Assembly: GCA_964452725.1 (NCBI GenBank)
Contig: CAYVMX010000005.1
Coordinates: 1 to 63,716 of the forward strand
DNA from: CAYVMX01 sp964452725
GTDB taxonomy: Bacteria > Patescibacteriota > Gracilibacteria > JAHISY01
Length of the DNA stretch: 63,716 bases
Direction of reading: 5' to 3'
Shown: positions 16,026 to 24,078 of the stretch, one piece after another
How positions within the stretch are numbered: position 1 is the stretch's first letter
Layout of the letters: every line of letters begins with the position of its first letter
Program-made: the position numbers and the translations under genes
Notes under the pieces: generated by a model
Database searches by the model: none
What the model was told of the DNA's origin: nothing
Seen by the model: the letters and a program-made list of their open reading frames with translations, nothing else

Positions 16026-16988
16026 CTATTTACGCTTTACGCGAGTGAATCCTCCAGTCGTCATAATCTCAACACCAGCTTTGGCGATTGGATCGAGTAG
16101 GAGATTCATACCTAGTGAGTCCGAGGCGATATGTCCAGCGACGATCACACTGATATGGTGCTTTTCCGCTTGTTCGCGATGCTCTTTGGTGCAATGCATA
16201 ACAATCTCAGTACCAACACCAGCATGCTTCATGCTCTCATAGATCGCAGGACTACCACTCGTACCACCTGTGAATCCTGTAACGACGATCTTGCCTGCAC
16301 GGTTTTTGCGATTACCAGTGAAAGTCATAGGTGGCACACCTCGCTTGGCAGAGGCTTGATACTCTGGCTCTTCGAGTAGCAGATCTATCACATCACCTAC
16401 TGTTCGTGGTTTTTTCTGTTCCATTTTCTTTTTGAGATAAGTATAGACGCAGTTGTCTGCGACGGTATGTGAACACATATAAGGAATCCCTAGCAAACGT
16501 GCAACGTCAATATTTCTTTCGTGATTGATCGGATGTACTCCCTGAGCTACTCGTGTAATCTCTTTGCTCATGAGCTTTTCGATCACATTGATCGGCACGC
16601 CGACCTGCTCATAGAGGTCGCTCTGTAGACCCATGGCATCACCTAAACGTGCCAAGGATGAACCTTCTGGATGGTGACTGATCGCTAGGTCAATCTTCGC
16701 ACCAGCCTGATTGAGCTGATGTATCATTGTCAGTTCGGCTGCTTCTAGATCGATACCAGCGATGAGTTTTTTTATCTTGGTGTTCGGTTTACCAAAAAAA
16801 ACTCTGGCATCAGCGTAAGGATTTTTTAGGCGCTCTATGTCGAAATAACTCTTTTCTTTTTTGTCTAGTTTTTCGTATGACTTTTTTTCTTCTTTTAGTG
16901 CTCGTGTGATTTCACTCTTACTACGTGGGTCGTTGGCGATACCTGTCTCGATGAATCGATCGTAGATTTGTTGCAAAGTAAGAGCCAT
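16026..16988 (-). CDS. NIF3-like (DUF34) protein
   Basis: Predicted metal-binding protein of the NIF3/DUF34 superfamily. The metal ligands are suggested by DLAISHHPEGSS near residue 104 and by VIVAGHIASDSLGMN near residue 282, which match the HH and GHxxSE-like sites of the family. The N-terminal ~60 residues are charged and helical and are not part of the usual core. Biochemical function of the family is not settled, with GTP cyclohydrolase-like and hydrolase roles suggested. A TGCTAAAAT element lies 35 bases upstream of the ATG. Confidence 0.75.
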   Translation of the reverse strand: MALTLQQIYDRFIETGIANDPRSKSEITRALKEEKKSYEKLDKKEKSYFDIERLKNPYADARVFFGKPNTKIKKLIAGIDLEAAELTMIHQLNQAGAKIDLAISHHPEGSSLARLGDAMGLQSDLYEQVGVPINVIEKLMSKEITRVAQGVHPINHERNIDVARLLGIPYMCSHTVADNCVYTYLKKKMEQKKPRTVGDVIDLLLEEPEYQASAKRGVPPMTFTGNRKNRAGKIVVTGFTGGTSGSPAIYESMKHAGVGTEIVMHCTKEHREQAEKHHISVIVAGHIASDSLGMNLLLDPIAKAGVEIMTTGGFTRVKRK

Positions 16989-17037
16989 GTGATTTTATTT
17001 AAATTAAAAATTAACTGAACACAATTTTAGCACAAAG

Positions 17038-17820
17038 CTAGCGTCTTTTCATGATTATATTTGTCAGCAGTTTTGCTATCCGTTTAGCAGTTTCGATCTT
17101 GATGTCGAAAAACTCTATGACACTATCGGATATTAGCTGGGAGTTTTCCTGTAGGAACTCTCTAATTTTCTTTCGTTGCCTCTCACGAGATTGTAGATCA
17201 TCGACTACCGCTTCATTTAGCTCTGCAAGTGTCCGATCTAGTGGACGTCCAAACCAGCGCTTGGTTGCCAATCTATCTTCACCATTCTCCATGATCTTTT
17301 TATAGTTTACGTGTACGGTCTTTAATCCCAATCTTTTTGCGCCTAGAATATCTGTCGACGAACTATCACCTACGAAAAGCACTCGAGCAGGATCTGTAAC
17401 TTTATTTTCGTCCATGATCTGCTGATAGCCAGCTGGGTGCGGCTTTTTCTTTACGCTAGAGTAAACTGGTATTTTATTGATTCTCTCGAAAATATTGCTA
17501 CGCCTAGATATTTTATTTGTCAGACTAGCGAGATGTATACCAGACTCTTTGATAGCTTCGAGAATCTCACTGAGAGAGTCATGTACGCGTGGATCACCCT
17601 CCTTGGTCAACGTACCATCGAGATCAAAAATAATTAGGTCAAAATTTTGCTTGAACTGCTGGGGATCTAACTCCTCATGTCCGTTGAAATCATGAATTGT
17701 TTCCAATTCATAGTCTGGTCGCACTAGCTCTGGGTTTAGCAATGCCTCTAGTACGGCTCGCACTCCATCTAGATTGATTTTTTCCAGTAGTTGTTGCGTG
17801 ATTTCTGATTTCAAACTCAT
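17038..17820 (-). CDS. HAD-superfamily hydrolase
   Basis: Probable phosphatase. Motif I is LIIFDLDGTLTKEGD near residue 65, motif II lies in HLASLTNK, and the C-terminal motif VLFVGDSSSTDILGAKRLGLKTVHV includes the acidic metal site. An N-terminal helical region of about 55 residues and a C-terminal helical tail of about 80 residues extend the core. The ATG at 17820 (MSLKSEITQQLL) is preferred to 17904, whose extra 28 residues look like translated promoter DNA (TGCTAACAAT on the minus strand). Substrate unknown. Confidence 0.82.
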   Translation of the reverse strand: MSLKSEITQQLLEKINLDGVRAVLEALLNPELVRPDYELETIHDFNGHEELDPQQFKQNFDLIIFDLDGTLTKEGDPRVHDSLSEILEAIKESGIHLASLTNKISRRSNIFERINKIPVYSSVKKKPHPAGYQQIMDENKVTDPARVLFVGDSSSTDILGAKRLGLKTVHVNYKKIMENGEDRLATKRWFGRPLDRTLAELNEAVVDDLQSRERQRKKIREFLQENSQLISDSVIEFFDIKIETAKRIAKLLTNIIMKRR

Positions 17821-17937
17821 GCTAATAAAATTGTTAGCAGTAATTGAGTCTAACAGGAATACCAGAAAATAAAAAGCCGAAGTAGACAAGCTTAACCCGA
17901 GCACGTAAACTCGCTTGGCAATTTACTTACACTTGCT

Positions 17938-18834
17938 ATGGATTTACGTGACCTCCTCGCACTGCTCTATCGTCAGTGGCTCACACTCACTGCCATCACT
18001 CTGGCTGTAGTCATCGCCACCGTGACGATCACACTCCAACAGCCAGAGCAGCAACAAATCACACTCCTCTACTCTGTCGGTATCAGCGAGACTGATAGTG
18101 CAAACAATAGTTTTGACCTGACAAAAATCGGTGATGACTTTGCCAAGACAGTCGCAGGTTGGTGGCGCAGCCCAGCTCTGAGCGATCGTATCAGCAGTCT
18201 CTCTAGCGAGGTAGTCGTAGCTAGTGCCACACCACAAGCAAAGCAAAACTTTTTATTGGAATTAAACTTCACTGACTCGACAAACGCAGAAAAAATCCAA
18301 ACTGCCGCAATAAAAGTCCTCAATGAGGAGCTAGCACGCTATAACACTCAATCGAAATATAGCTTCTTTGTCACACTGCACGGTGCTACCACTATCAGTA
18401 AGGACACCACAATCGTCACACTGATCCTAGCTGCTCTGCTCGGTGGGCTACTACTGGCAGTCGGCTGGATCCTACTCTACGCCTACTTCGGCGGACGAGT
18501 CAGCTCAGCATATGAGGCAGAGCAAATACTTGATACTACTACTGCACTTACTTTTCACAGAGTAAACGATCCTGCTTTGGCATTTCTCGATGTCCTACTG
18601 ATGAAGATCGGTCGCCACGCTGTACTAGCTGGTGCAGATGTGTCTGTCAAAAAAATCGAAGCCAAACTCGGCACTCGTACCACTACTGCCGAGATCCCCA
18701 GAGAGGCTGCGGTTTTTTCTCGTGAGCATCTCGCACTCATCGTAGTCGTCCGACTCGACACTACACGACTCGCCACTCTGCGTCAGATCCGTGCTGCTAC
18801 CGATGGCAAGATTCAACTCATCATCTGGGGGTAA
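17938..18834 (+). CDS. Wzz-like chain-length/polysaccharide co-polymerase protein
   Basis: Residues 1-12 (MDLRDLLALLYR) and the first membrane helix (15-33) match the start of Wzz/capsule chain-length determinants. A periplasm-facing middle region with a helical stretch follows, then a second helix (~158-182, LILAALLGGLLLAVGWILLYAYF). The remaining ~110 residues are cytoplasmic and resemble a degenerate BY-kinase-like domain without a visible Walker A motif. Such proteins set the length of surface polysaccharide. No glycosyltransferase or Wzy gene is nearby, so the assignment rests on topology. Confidence 0.6.
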   Translation: MDLRDLLALLYRQWLTLTAITLAVVIATVTITLQQPEQQQITLLYSVGISETDSANNSFDLTKIGDDFAKTVAGWWRSPALSDRISSLSSEVVVASATPQAKQNFLLELNFTDSTNAEKIQTAAIKVLNEELARYNTQSKYSFFVTLHGATTISKDTTIVTLILAALLGGLLLAVGWILLYAYFGGRVSSAYEAEQILDTTTALTFHRVNDPALAFLDVLLMKIGRHAVLAGADVSVKKIEAKLGTRTTTAEIPREAAVFSREHLALIVVVRLDTTRLATLRQIRAATDGKIQLIIWG

Positions 18835-18912
18835 GCAATTTGTAGGGTTGATTTGAAACCCTAGGTCTATTAAACTCTCTCGGCTAACAATTCAAATTTT
18901 TAATTCGTACTC

Positions 18913-19185
18913 ATGCCCCTCCTCAAACACGCCATCAAAAAAGCTCGTCAGGACAAGCTCCGCACAGCTCGCAATCGCCTCACCAAAGAACGCCTACACG
19001 ACGCAATCAAGGTGGTCGAGGACGGCTCTACTGGCAAGATCAAAGCCGACCTGCCAGCTGCCCTCAAGGAGGCCTACAAACGCATCGACAAGGCTGCCAA
19101 GCAAAACCTACTACACAAAAACAATGCCGCACACAAAAAAAGTCGCCTAGCTCGTCTGACCAAGGCAGCCGCTACCAGCAAATAA
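18913..19185 (+). CDS. rpsT: 30S ribosomal protein S20
   Basis: Small-subunit protein that binds 16S rRNA early in assembly. At 90 aa and strongly basic, it has the typical three-helix pattern, with RTARNRLTKERL early, the conserved KAAKQNLLHKNNAAHKKSRL near the C-terminus and a Lys/Ala-rich tail. The gene stands alone with its own strong terminator (19229-19252), which overlaps the 3' end of der on the opposite strand. Confidence 0.95.
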   Translation: MPLLKHAIKKARQDKLRTARNRLTKERLHDAIKVVEDGSTGKIKADLPAALKEAYKRIDKAAKQNLLHKNNAAHKKSRLARLTKAAATSK

Positions 19186-19210
19186 ACTTCATCACTCTAG
19201 ATTTATTCAG

Positions 19211-19252
19211 AGCCTCTTCGGGGGCTAAGTCACCTTCCGAGGTGGCTTTTTT
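19211..19252 (+). terminator. rpsT terminator, overlapping the der 3' end
   Basis: The first hairpin (19211-19226) is AGCCTC/GGGGCT with a TTCG tetraloop. The second (19229-19246) is a 7-bp stem GTCACCT/AGGTGGC with a TCCG loop followed by six T residues, a textbook rho-independent terminator. It lies inside the last codons of der (19225 onward), which is read in the opposite direction. Confidence 0.85.
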
Positions 19253-20628
19253 GGAGATTGTGAAACCGTAGTAGCGGACTGTCTACGGCGCTCACGCAAC
19301 TCTAGCTTGATCGGTACACCGAGGAAGCCATACTCTTCTCGTAAACGATTGATGATAAAACGACGGTAGGAAAAATGGAAACCACGAGGATTATTTACAA
19401 AAAATACAAAAGTTGGTGGTGTAATTTCTGCCTGAGTGACGTAGAGTATCTTGAGCGGAGTTCGTACTTTTTTGCCACCCATAGGAGCGTGTTCGGCGAC
19501 GATTTTTTTGAGTAAACGATTGAGCTCTGGCGTCGCAACCCTCTTGTGTGAAGCTTTCTGAATTTCTAGTACACGTGGCAGAATATGACTTAGGTTTTTT
19601 TGAGTCTTGGTCGAGATCATCACCACGGGGAGCCACGGAGCAAAGGAAAAACGTGACTGTAAAACTCTAAGCCACTTTTCTTGAGCCTCAGAAAAATCCT
19701 GCCAAGTGTCAACCTTATTGACCACCAATAGGAGACCGACACCTGCTGCCACTATTTTTTCTGCGACATGGAGATCCTGTGCCGTGATCCCCTCAGAGCC
19801 ATCTAGTAGTAGTAGCGCGACATCCGCATCAGCGATAGCGTTTAGGGTGCGACCAGTCGCAAAGCGGTCGAGTCCAGTACCGATCTTGCCGCGGCGCTTC
19901 ATACCGGCTGTATCTAGTAGGCGCAGAGTCTTGCCGTCTTGCTCCAGCAAGATGTCATTGGTATCTCGCGTAGTACCTGGTATATCGGAGACAATCACAC
20001 GCTCTTCTCCCAACATCGCATTGACGAGGCTCGACTTGCCGACATTTGGCCTACCGGTGATAGCGATCTTTACATCAGCGTATAGATCAGGTGCGGCCGT
20101 AGTAATTTCTTTGGAAACTCGTTTTAGTTTACGCAATTCTTTGCCAAGTTGGTTTTTCAATTCATCAAATCCGATCTTGTGGATCGCAGAAAAACCCAAT
20201 GGCACACCAAGTCCGAGCTGGGTAAACGGCAAAATCTCAGCCTCGTTACCACTTTCCCACTTATTGGCAACGAAAATTACGGGTTTTTTTTGGCGCCGCA
20301 GTATATCTGCCGCAGCAAGATCGTCAGTTGTCAGCTCACTCCTAGCATCGACCAAAAAAACAATTAAATCGGCAGACTCAATCGCATAATGCGCCTGTGC
20401 TTGAATATCGTCCTCTAGGTCAGTGCCTTTTTTGATCTCGATACCACCGATGTCTTGCAACAAGAAGTGTAATCGTCCTAGATCGACTGGCTGCTCAAGA
20501 CGATCACGTGTTGTCCCAGCCTCTTCGGCTGTGATCGCGAGATGCTTACCGACAAGTCTATTAAAAAGTGTAGACTTGCCAACATTAGGGCGACCGACGA
20601 GTGCGACACGGAGCAAATTTTGAGACAC
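19225..20628 (-). CDS. der: Ribosome-assembly GTPase Der (EngA)
   Basis: Double GTPase needed for 50S subunit maturation. The first G domain has GRPNVGKSTLFN at residues 12-23, TTRDR and NKWE. The second has GRPNVGKSSLVN near residue 195, DTAGMKRRGK and NKVD. A KH-like domain follows (residues ~360-440), with a basic tail. At 467 aa it is normal. The start is GTG at 20628, because no better ATG exists and a -10 TATAAT ends 6 bases upstream. That -10 overlaps the one serving the divergent yggS. Confidence 0.96.
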   Translation of the reverse strand: MSQNLLRVALVGRPNVGKSTLFNRLVGKHLAITAEEAGTTRDRLEQPVDLGRLHFLLQDIGGIEIKKGTDLEDDIQAQAHYAIESADLIVFLVDARSELTTDDLAAADILRRQKKPVIFVANKWESGNEAEILPFTQLGLGVPLGFSAIHKIGFDELKNQLGKELRKLKRVSKEITTAAPDLYADVKIAITGRPNVGKSSLVNAMLGEERVIVSDIPGTTRDTNDILLEQDGKTLRLLDTAGMKRRGKIGTGLDRFATGRTLNAIADADVALLLLDGSEGITAQDLHVAEKIVAAGVGLLLVVNKVDTWQDFSEAQEKWLRVLQSRFSFAPWLPVVMISTKTQKNLSHILPRVLEIQKASHKRVATPELNRLLKKIVAEHAPMGGKKVRTPLKILYVTQAEITPPTFVFFVNNPRGFHFSYRRFIINRLREEYGFLGVPIKLELRERRRQSATTVSQSPKKPPRKVT

Positions 20629-20634
20629 CTAAGT

Positions 20635-20642
20635 ATTATACT
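20635..20642. promoter_or_regulatory. Symmetric bidirectional -10 for der and yggS
   Basis: AGTATTATACT is an 11-base palindrome. Read rightward, TATACT (20637-20642) is 6 bases before the yggS ATG. Read leftward, TATAAT (20640-20635) is 6 bases before the der GTG. Both genes should give leaderless transcripts from one symmetric site. Confidence 0.65.
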
Positions 20643-20648
20643 GCAAGC

Positions 20649-21308
20649 ATGACAGATAACCGAATCACAGTCGCTATCCGAGCTCTCCAGTCTGAGCTAA
20701 CGAGTGTTTGTGCCCGATGTAAGCGTGATCCTACTGACATCACCATTGTAGCCGTGACCAAAACTCGTACACCAGCAGAAATAAATACAGCACTACAAGC
20801 TGGTATAACAGTAATCGGTGAAAATCGTGCCCAAGAGGCTCTCGTCAAACTACCCGAACTATACTCCTGTGAGCGACACTTCATCGGACACCTACAGACG
20901 AACAAGACTCGCGAGATCATTACCAATTTTGACTGTATAGAGTCTGTGGATTCTCTACGTTTGGCTGAAAAAATAAATGTAGAGTGTCAAAGACTTGACA
21001 AGAAATTTCCTATTTTCTTACAAGTTAATCTTGCCAATGAAGAAACTAAGTCTGGGTTTTCGGCAGTTGAGCTGAAGGAAGTAGTGCCCAAGATACGTGA
21101 ACTACAGAATCTGAACCTAATCGGTATCATGGTCATAGGACCACATACTGCAGACAAAACTGCTATTAAGAATGTATTTGAGCGCGGTAAAAGACTCACC
21201 CTTCAATATGATCTACCACAGTACTCTGCTGGCATGAGTAGTGACTGGCAGCTAGCAGTCATGAGTGGTGCGACACATCTACGACTAGGACAAGCTATTT
21301 TTGGATAG
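20649..21308 (+). CDS. yggS: YggS-family PLP homeostasis protein
   Basis: Binds pyridoxal phosphate and helps keep its free level in balance. The PLP lysine is in ITIVAVTKTRTPAEI near residue 36. Other family marks are IGENRAQEA, HFIGHLQTNK, the GMSSDWQLAVMSGATHLRLGQAIFG ending (read in two parts here: SDWQLAV and LRLGQAIFG) and a TIM-barrel length of 219 aa. The ATG at 20649 (MTDNRIT) is preferred over an upstream in-frame start because the shared -10 ends 6 bases before it. Confidence 0.93.
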   Translation: MTDNRITVAIRALQSELTSVCARCKRDPTDITIVAVTKTRTPAEINTALQAGITVIGENRAQEALVKLPELYSCERHFIGHLQTNKTREIITNFDCIESVDSLRLAEKINVECQRLDKKFPIFLQVNLANEETKSGFSAVELKEVVPKIRELQNLNLIGIMVIGPHTADKTAIKNVFERGKRLTLQYDLPQYSAGMSSDWQLAVMSGATHLRLGQAIFG

Positions 21309-21343
21309 TACGATTAAAGCCTAAAAGAAAATATTAAATATAC

Positions 21344-21373
21344 TTGACAAGCAAAGAGCAATGTGTGTAAGAT
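21344..21373 (+). promoter_or_regulatory. Promoter of the type IV pilus operon
   Basis: TTGACA (21344-21349), an 18-base spacer and TAAGAT (21368-21373). It lies about 100 bases ahead of the first pilus gene and is the only convincing promoter before the four-gene run. A second extended -10 (TGCTAAAAT, 21410-21418) lies closer to the ATG. Confidence 0.6.
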
Positions 21374-21475
21374 CATATCCTTTTTTAAAACTTGCTTTTT
21401 TTGGACCAATATGCTAAAATAATCTGATACTTCCAACTAAAAAAGTTTCTAAAAAACACTCTAATCTCCTGCCCT

Positions 21476-23365
21476 ATGGATACCTCCAGCACCAATCCCG
21501 AGCCTGTACAGACTCACTTTCTAAAAAAATTCTTGGGAGGTCGGACTGATACCACTAGCGACAAAGACCTACCAAATAATCTAGCAGAATCTATAATTCA
21601 TCAAACTGAAAAAAACTCCCATACTTCACAAAGCGGAGCTAATGGCAGTGATCCAGATAATAATAGCTCGGCGACACTAATCACCATAGCACATGCCACT
21701 CTGACACTGGTTATTTTAGCTGCGATCGGTGCTTGGCTGTATTTTTTCGCTATGCTGGACACTGGCAACTCTCTCTATGCCAAATTTGGCAAACAGAACC
21801 TCACAACTCAACTAATAGAAACTCAAACTCTACATGACAATCTGACTACCAGTCTCACCAACACAAAGCGTTTCAGTGCCTATCTGGAAGCAGAAAATTT
21901 TTCCAATCAGGTTCTCGGCCTCAATTTGGAAGACACTACACTACGCTATCAGTCTCCAAATGGAGAGCTAGTTGAAAAAATTAATCGTGACACTGGCATA
22001 CCAGAACTAGTCTACAGAGTGGTCGACGAAAATGGTCGATTGGTGGATATCCCAAAGGCAACTATCCTTGCTAAGGAAAATACTAAAACTGAGCGAAGTG
22101 CTAGTTACCAAGCAGCACTAATACAAATCTTGGAAAAAGCCAATCAGCTCCAGACAGAACAGATCAGTAATCAACTCAAAAACGCAGAATTAAAAACAAA
22201 TTTCGATCGCTTAATTAGTAGTCTGCTTCGCATCAATACAGCAGAGCTGCAAACTGGTAATCCAAACTTCCCTACACGATTTACTCGTAATCAATATGGT
22301 GAGGCTCGCTCTGCTGCCAAAAGTATTCGCACTAACATCAAAGCTGCCAATCTCCAAAACCTAATAGTAGACCTAAAAAAACAAGTCGAGACTATTGACC
22401 TAACTGGAGCAGATGCTGCCACTCGGGCGACTATACAAAACCTAACAGAGATCATTTCTAAGATTTCTGCCAAACGAACTAGTAGTTTTGAAACTGCGCT
22501 CACGGCAGCCAGCCAACTTAACTTTGACACACTCAAACCAAAAACTGTCGCCGATCAAGTAGCAGAAATAATTGCGATCAAAACTACCAATAACACAGGG
22601 GCAAGCACACTAAGTGGTGACCTAGCCACTGCAGCTGAACTAGCTCGTAATTTAGGAGCTGTGACTATTATTAGTCAGCTTGATAGCACTCGGATCGAAT
22701 GGAGCAAGCGTATTGACCAAATTGGAACAATCGCTCGGTACGGATCTGATGGTGTGCGTGATGGAGAAACCACCCCAACCAATGCCAACCGCGACATTGA
22801 CCTCAGCAATGATCTAGTAGTCTTCACTGGCTACAGTGGTAAATCCAAAGAAGAAAAAATCATTACACAGGGGCGTGTCATCGGACGTGACCAATATCGT
22901 AATCTCAACTTCACATTACTGGCTGATCTACTCGATGCATTAGCTGGCAGTACAAATTTCCGTGACATTACTGGCTTTAGTTTCTCTAAAAACAAAAACC
23001 CTAAAGGGCAACTCTACGTACCATTTAATATTGAACTAACTCTACAAAAACCTGATCAGACAGATCCAGCTGATGTGCCAACGACTACAGAGACACCCGT
23101 AGCAGTAGAGACACCTACCCAGCCTACGACGACAGAGCCTGTGACGACGGTAGCCACTCCTGGCGATACTACTGATGTACCAGCAACTACAGAGACACCT
23201 ACCCAGCCTACGACGACAGAGCCTGTGACGACGGTAGCCACTCCTGGCGATACTACTGATGTACCAGCAACTACAGAGACACCTGCCCAGCCTACGACGA
23301 CAGAGCCTGTGACTAAAGAAATCAATGATCCCTTTGCTGCACCAAACTCAATCCCAGTTAACTAA
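21476..23365 (+). CDS. Large PilN-like pilus assembly protein with repeat tail
   Basis: First gene of a pilus operon. The order is a disordered cytoplasmic head (1-70), one membrane helix (~74-92, TLTLVILAAIGAWLYFFAML), a long extracytoplasmic helical region rich in coiled-coil heptads, a compact C-terminal fold (~435-525, LVVFTGYSGKSKEEK...PFNIELTLQKP) and a Thr/Pro/Val repeat tail (526-615). Position directly ahead of pilO-, pilB- and pilC-like genes, and the single-helix layout, suggest a PilN role at the pilus inner-membrane platform. At 629 aa it is about three times the size of PilN, so this is inference. The tail is encoded by 84-bp tandem repeats. Confidence 0.6.
   Translation: MDTSSTNPEPVQTHFLKKFLGGRTDTTSDKDLPNNLAESIIHQTEKNSHTSQSGANGSDPDNNSSATLITIAHATLTLVILAAIGAWLYFFAMLDTGNSLYAKFGKQNLTTQLIETQTLHDNLTTSLTNTKRFSAYLEAENFSNQVLGLNLEDTTLRYQSPNGELVEKINRDTGIPELVYRVVDENGRLVDIPKATILAKENTKTERSASYQAALIQILEKANQLQTEQISNQLKNAELKTNFDRLISSLLRINTAELQTGNPNFPTRFTRNQYGEARSAAKSIRTNIKAANLQNLIVDLKKQVETIDLTGADAATRATIQNLTEIISKISAKRTSSFETALTAASQLNFDTLKPKTVADQVAEIIAIKTTNNTGASTLSGDLATAAELARNLGAVTIISQLDSTRIEWSKRIDQIGTIARYGSDGVRDGETTPTNANRDIDLSNDLVVFTGYSGKSKEEKIITQGRVIGRDQYRNLNFTLLADLLDALAGSTNFRDITGFSFSKNKNPKGQLYVPFNIELTLQKPDQTDPADVPTTTETPVAVETPTQPTTTEPVTTVATPGDTTDVPATTETPTQPTTTEPVTTVATPGDTTDVPATTETPAQPTTTEPVTKEINDPFAAPNSIPVN
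23111..23314 (+). repeat. 84-bp tandem repeat encoding a 28-residue Thr/Pro/Val unit
   Basis: Units start at 23111, 23195 and 23279. The first two are full and nearly identical, and the third stops after about 36 bases. The unit encodes TPTQPTTTEPVTTVATPG followed by DTTDVPATTE. Near identity at the DNA level means recent expansion, and the copy number may vary between strains. Confidence 0.9.
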
Positions 23366-23385
23366 ATCAATTAACTTTCGTAATT

Positions 23386-24030
23386 ATGACCAAACGCACC
23401 CTTCGCCTTCATCGCAATGCTCAAATACGACTTGGTATCGCTGCGCTCATAGTAGTGCTGACTGGTGCTTTTATTGTCTGGCCAGGTTATCAAGACCTCA
23501 CAGTCAAACGCGGTGAACTTGATACTCTAGTCAATAATCTGCCAGAACTAAAAGACCAGCTAAGTACAAAAAGAAAAATCTATCGTGAACTCAAAAAGGA
23601 GTACTCTGCACGAGCAACCACTGATCGAGTTGACGTGGCTACGATCCTCCCTAGTACTAGCGCACAGACAGATATCACACGTATGCTGGAGGCATACACA
23701 AATAGTCTTGCTGAAGCACCTCGCCAGTTAACACTCCAATCCATAGATTTTGGCAAAATTATTGAAGAAAAAGATGTTGATTATCTAACCCTGCCATTCA
23801 AAATTACAATCAATAGTGATCGCACTAATCTAAACAAATTTTTGAGCTATATCGAAAACACTGGCTTCCCAGCTGATGACCGGACACCAGCGACTCGCTT
23901 ACTCAATGTACAAGAAATCAATATCCAAATTGCAGACGAACTCTCAGCACGTCAAATCGAAGAGCGTCTCAAAGGTCCTGTAGATATTGACTTACTGGTA
24001 TATGCTTACCTACTGCCACCGACCAGCTAA
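23386..24030 (+). CDS. PilO-like type IV pilus assembly protein
   Basis: One N-terminal membrane helix (residues 15-36, LGIAALIVVLTGAFIVWPGYQDL) is followed by a coiled coil (40-75, VNNLPELKDQLSTKRKIYRELKKEY) and a ferredoxin-like fold (80-214) containing LPFKITINSDRTNLNKFLSYIENTG, the pattern typical of PilO. It would pair with the upstream PilN-like protein in the inner-membrane alignment complex. It starts 20 bases after the upstream stop and lies 48 bases ahead of the ATPase gene. At 214 aa its length is normal. Confidence 0.75.
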   Translation: MTKRTLRLHRNAQIRLGIAALIVVLTGAFIVWPGYQDLTVKRGELDTLVNNLPELKDQLSTKRKIYRELKKEYSARATTDRVDVATILPSTSAQTDITRMLEAYTNSLAEAPRQLTLQSIDFGKIIEEKDVDYLTLPFKITINSDRTNLNKFLSYIENTGFPADDRTPATRLLNVQEINIQIADELSARQIEERLKGPVDIDLLVYAYLLPPTS

Positions 24031-24078
24031 ATAAACTAACTCGAATCGGAAAATCAATATTAAAAAAATAAAAAACTG

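Noticed and set aside
23111..23314. CRISPR array
   Set aside because: The 84-bp units are contiguous with no spacers and lie in frame in a gene.
23056..23325. Val/Gly-rich antisense frame over the repeat region
   Set aside because: It follows from the 84-bp repeat having no stops on the other strand, and the plus-strand gene is continuous on both sides.
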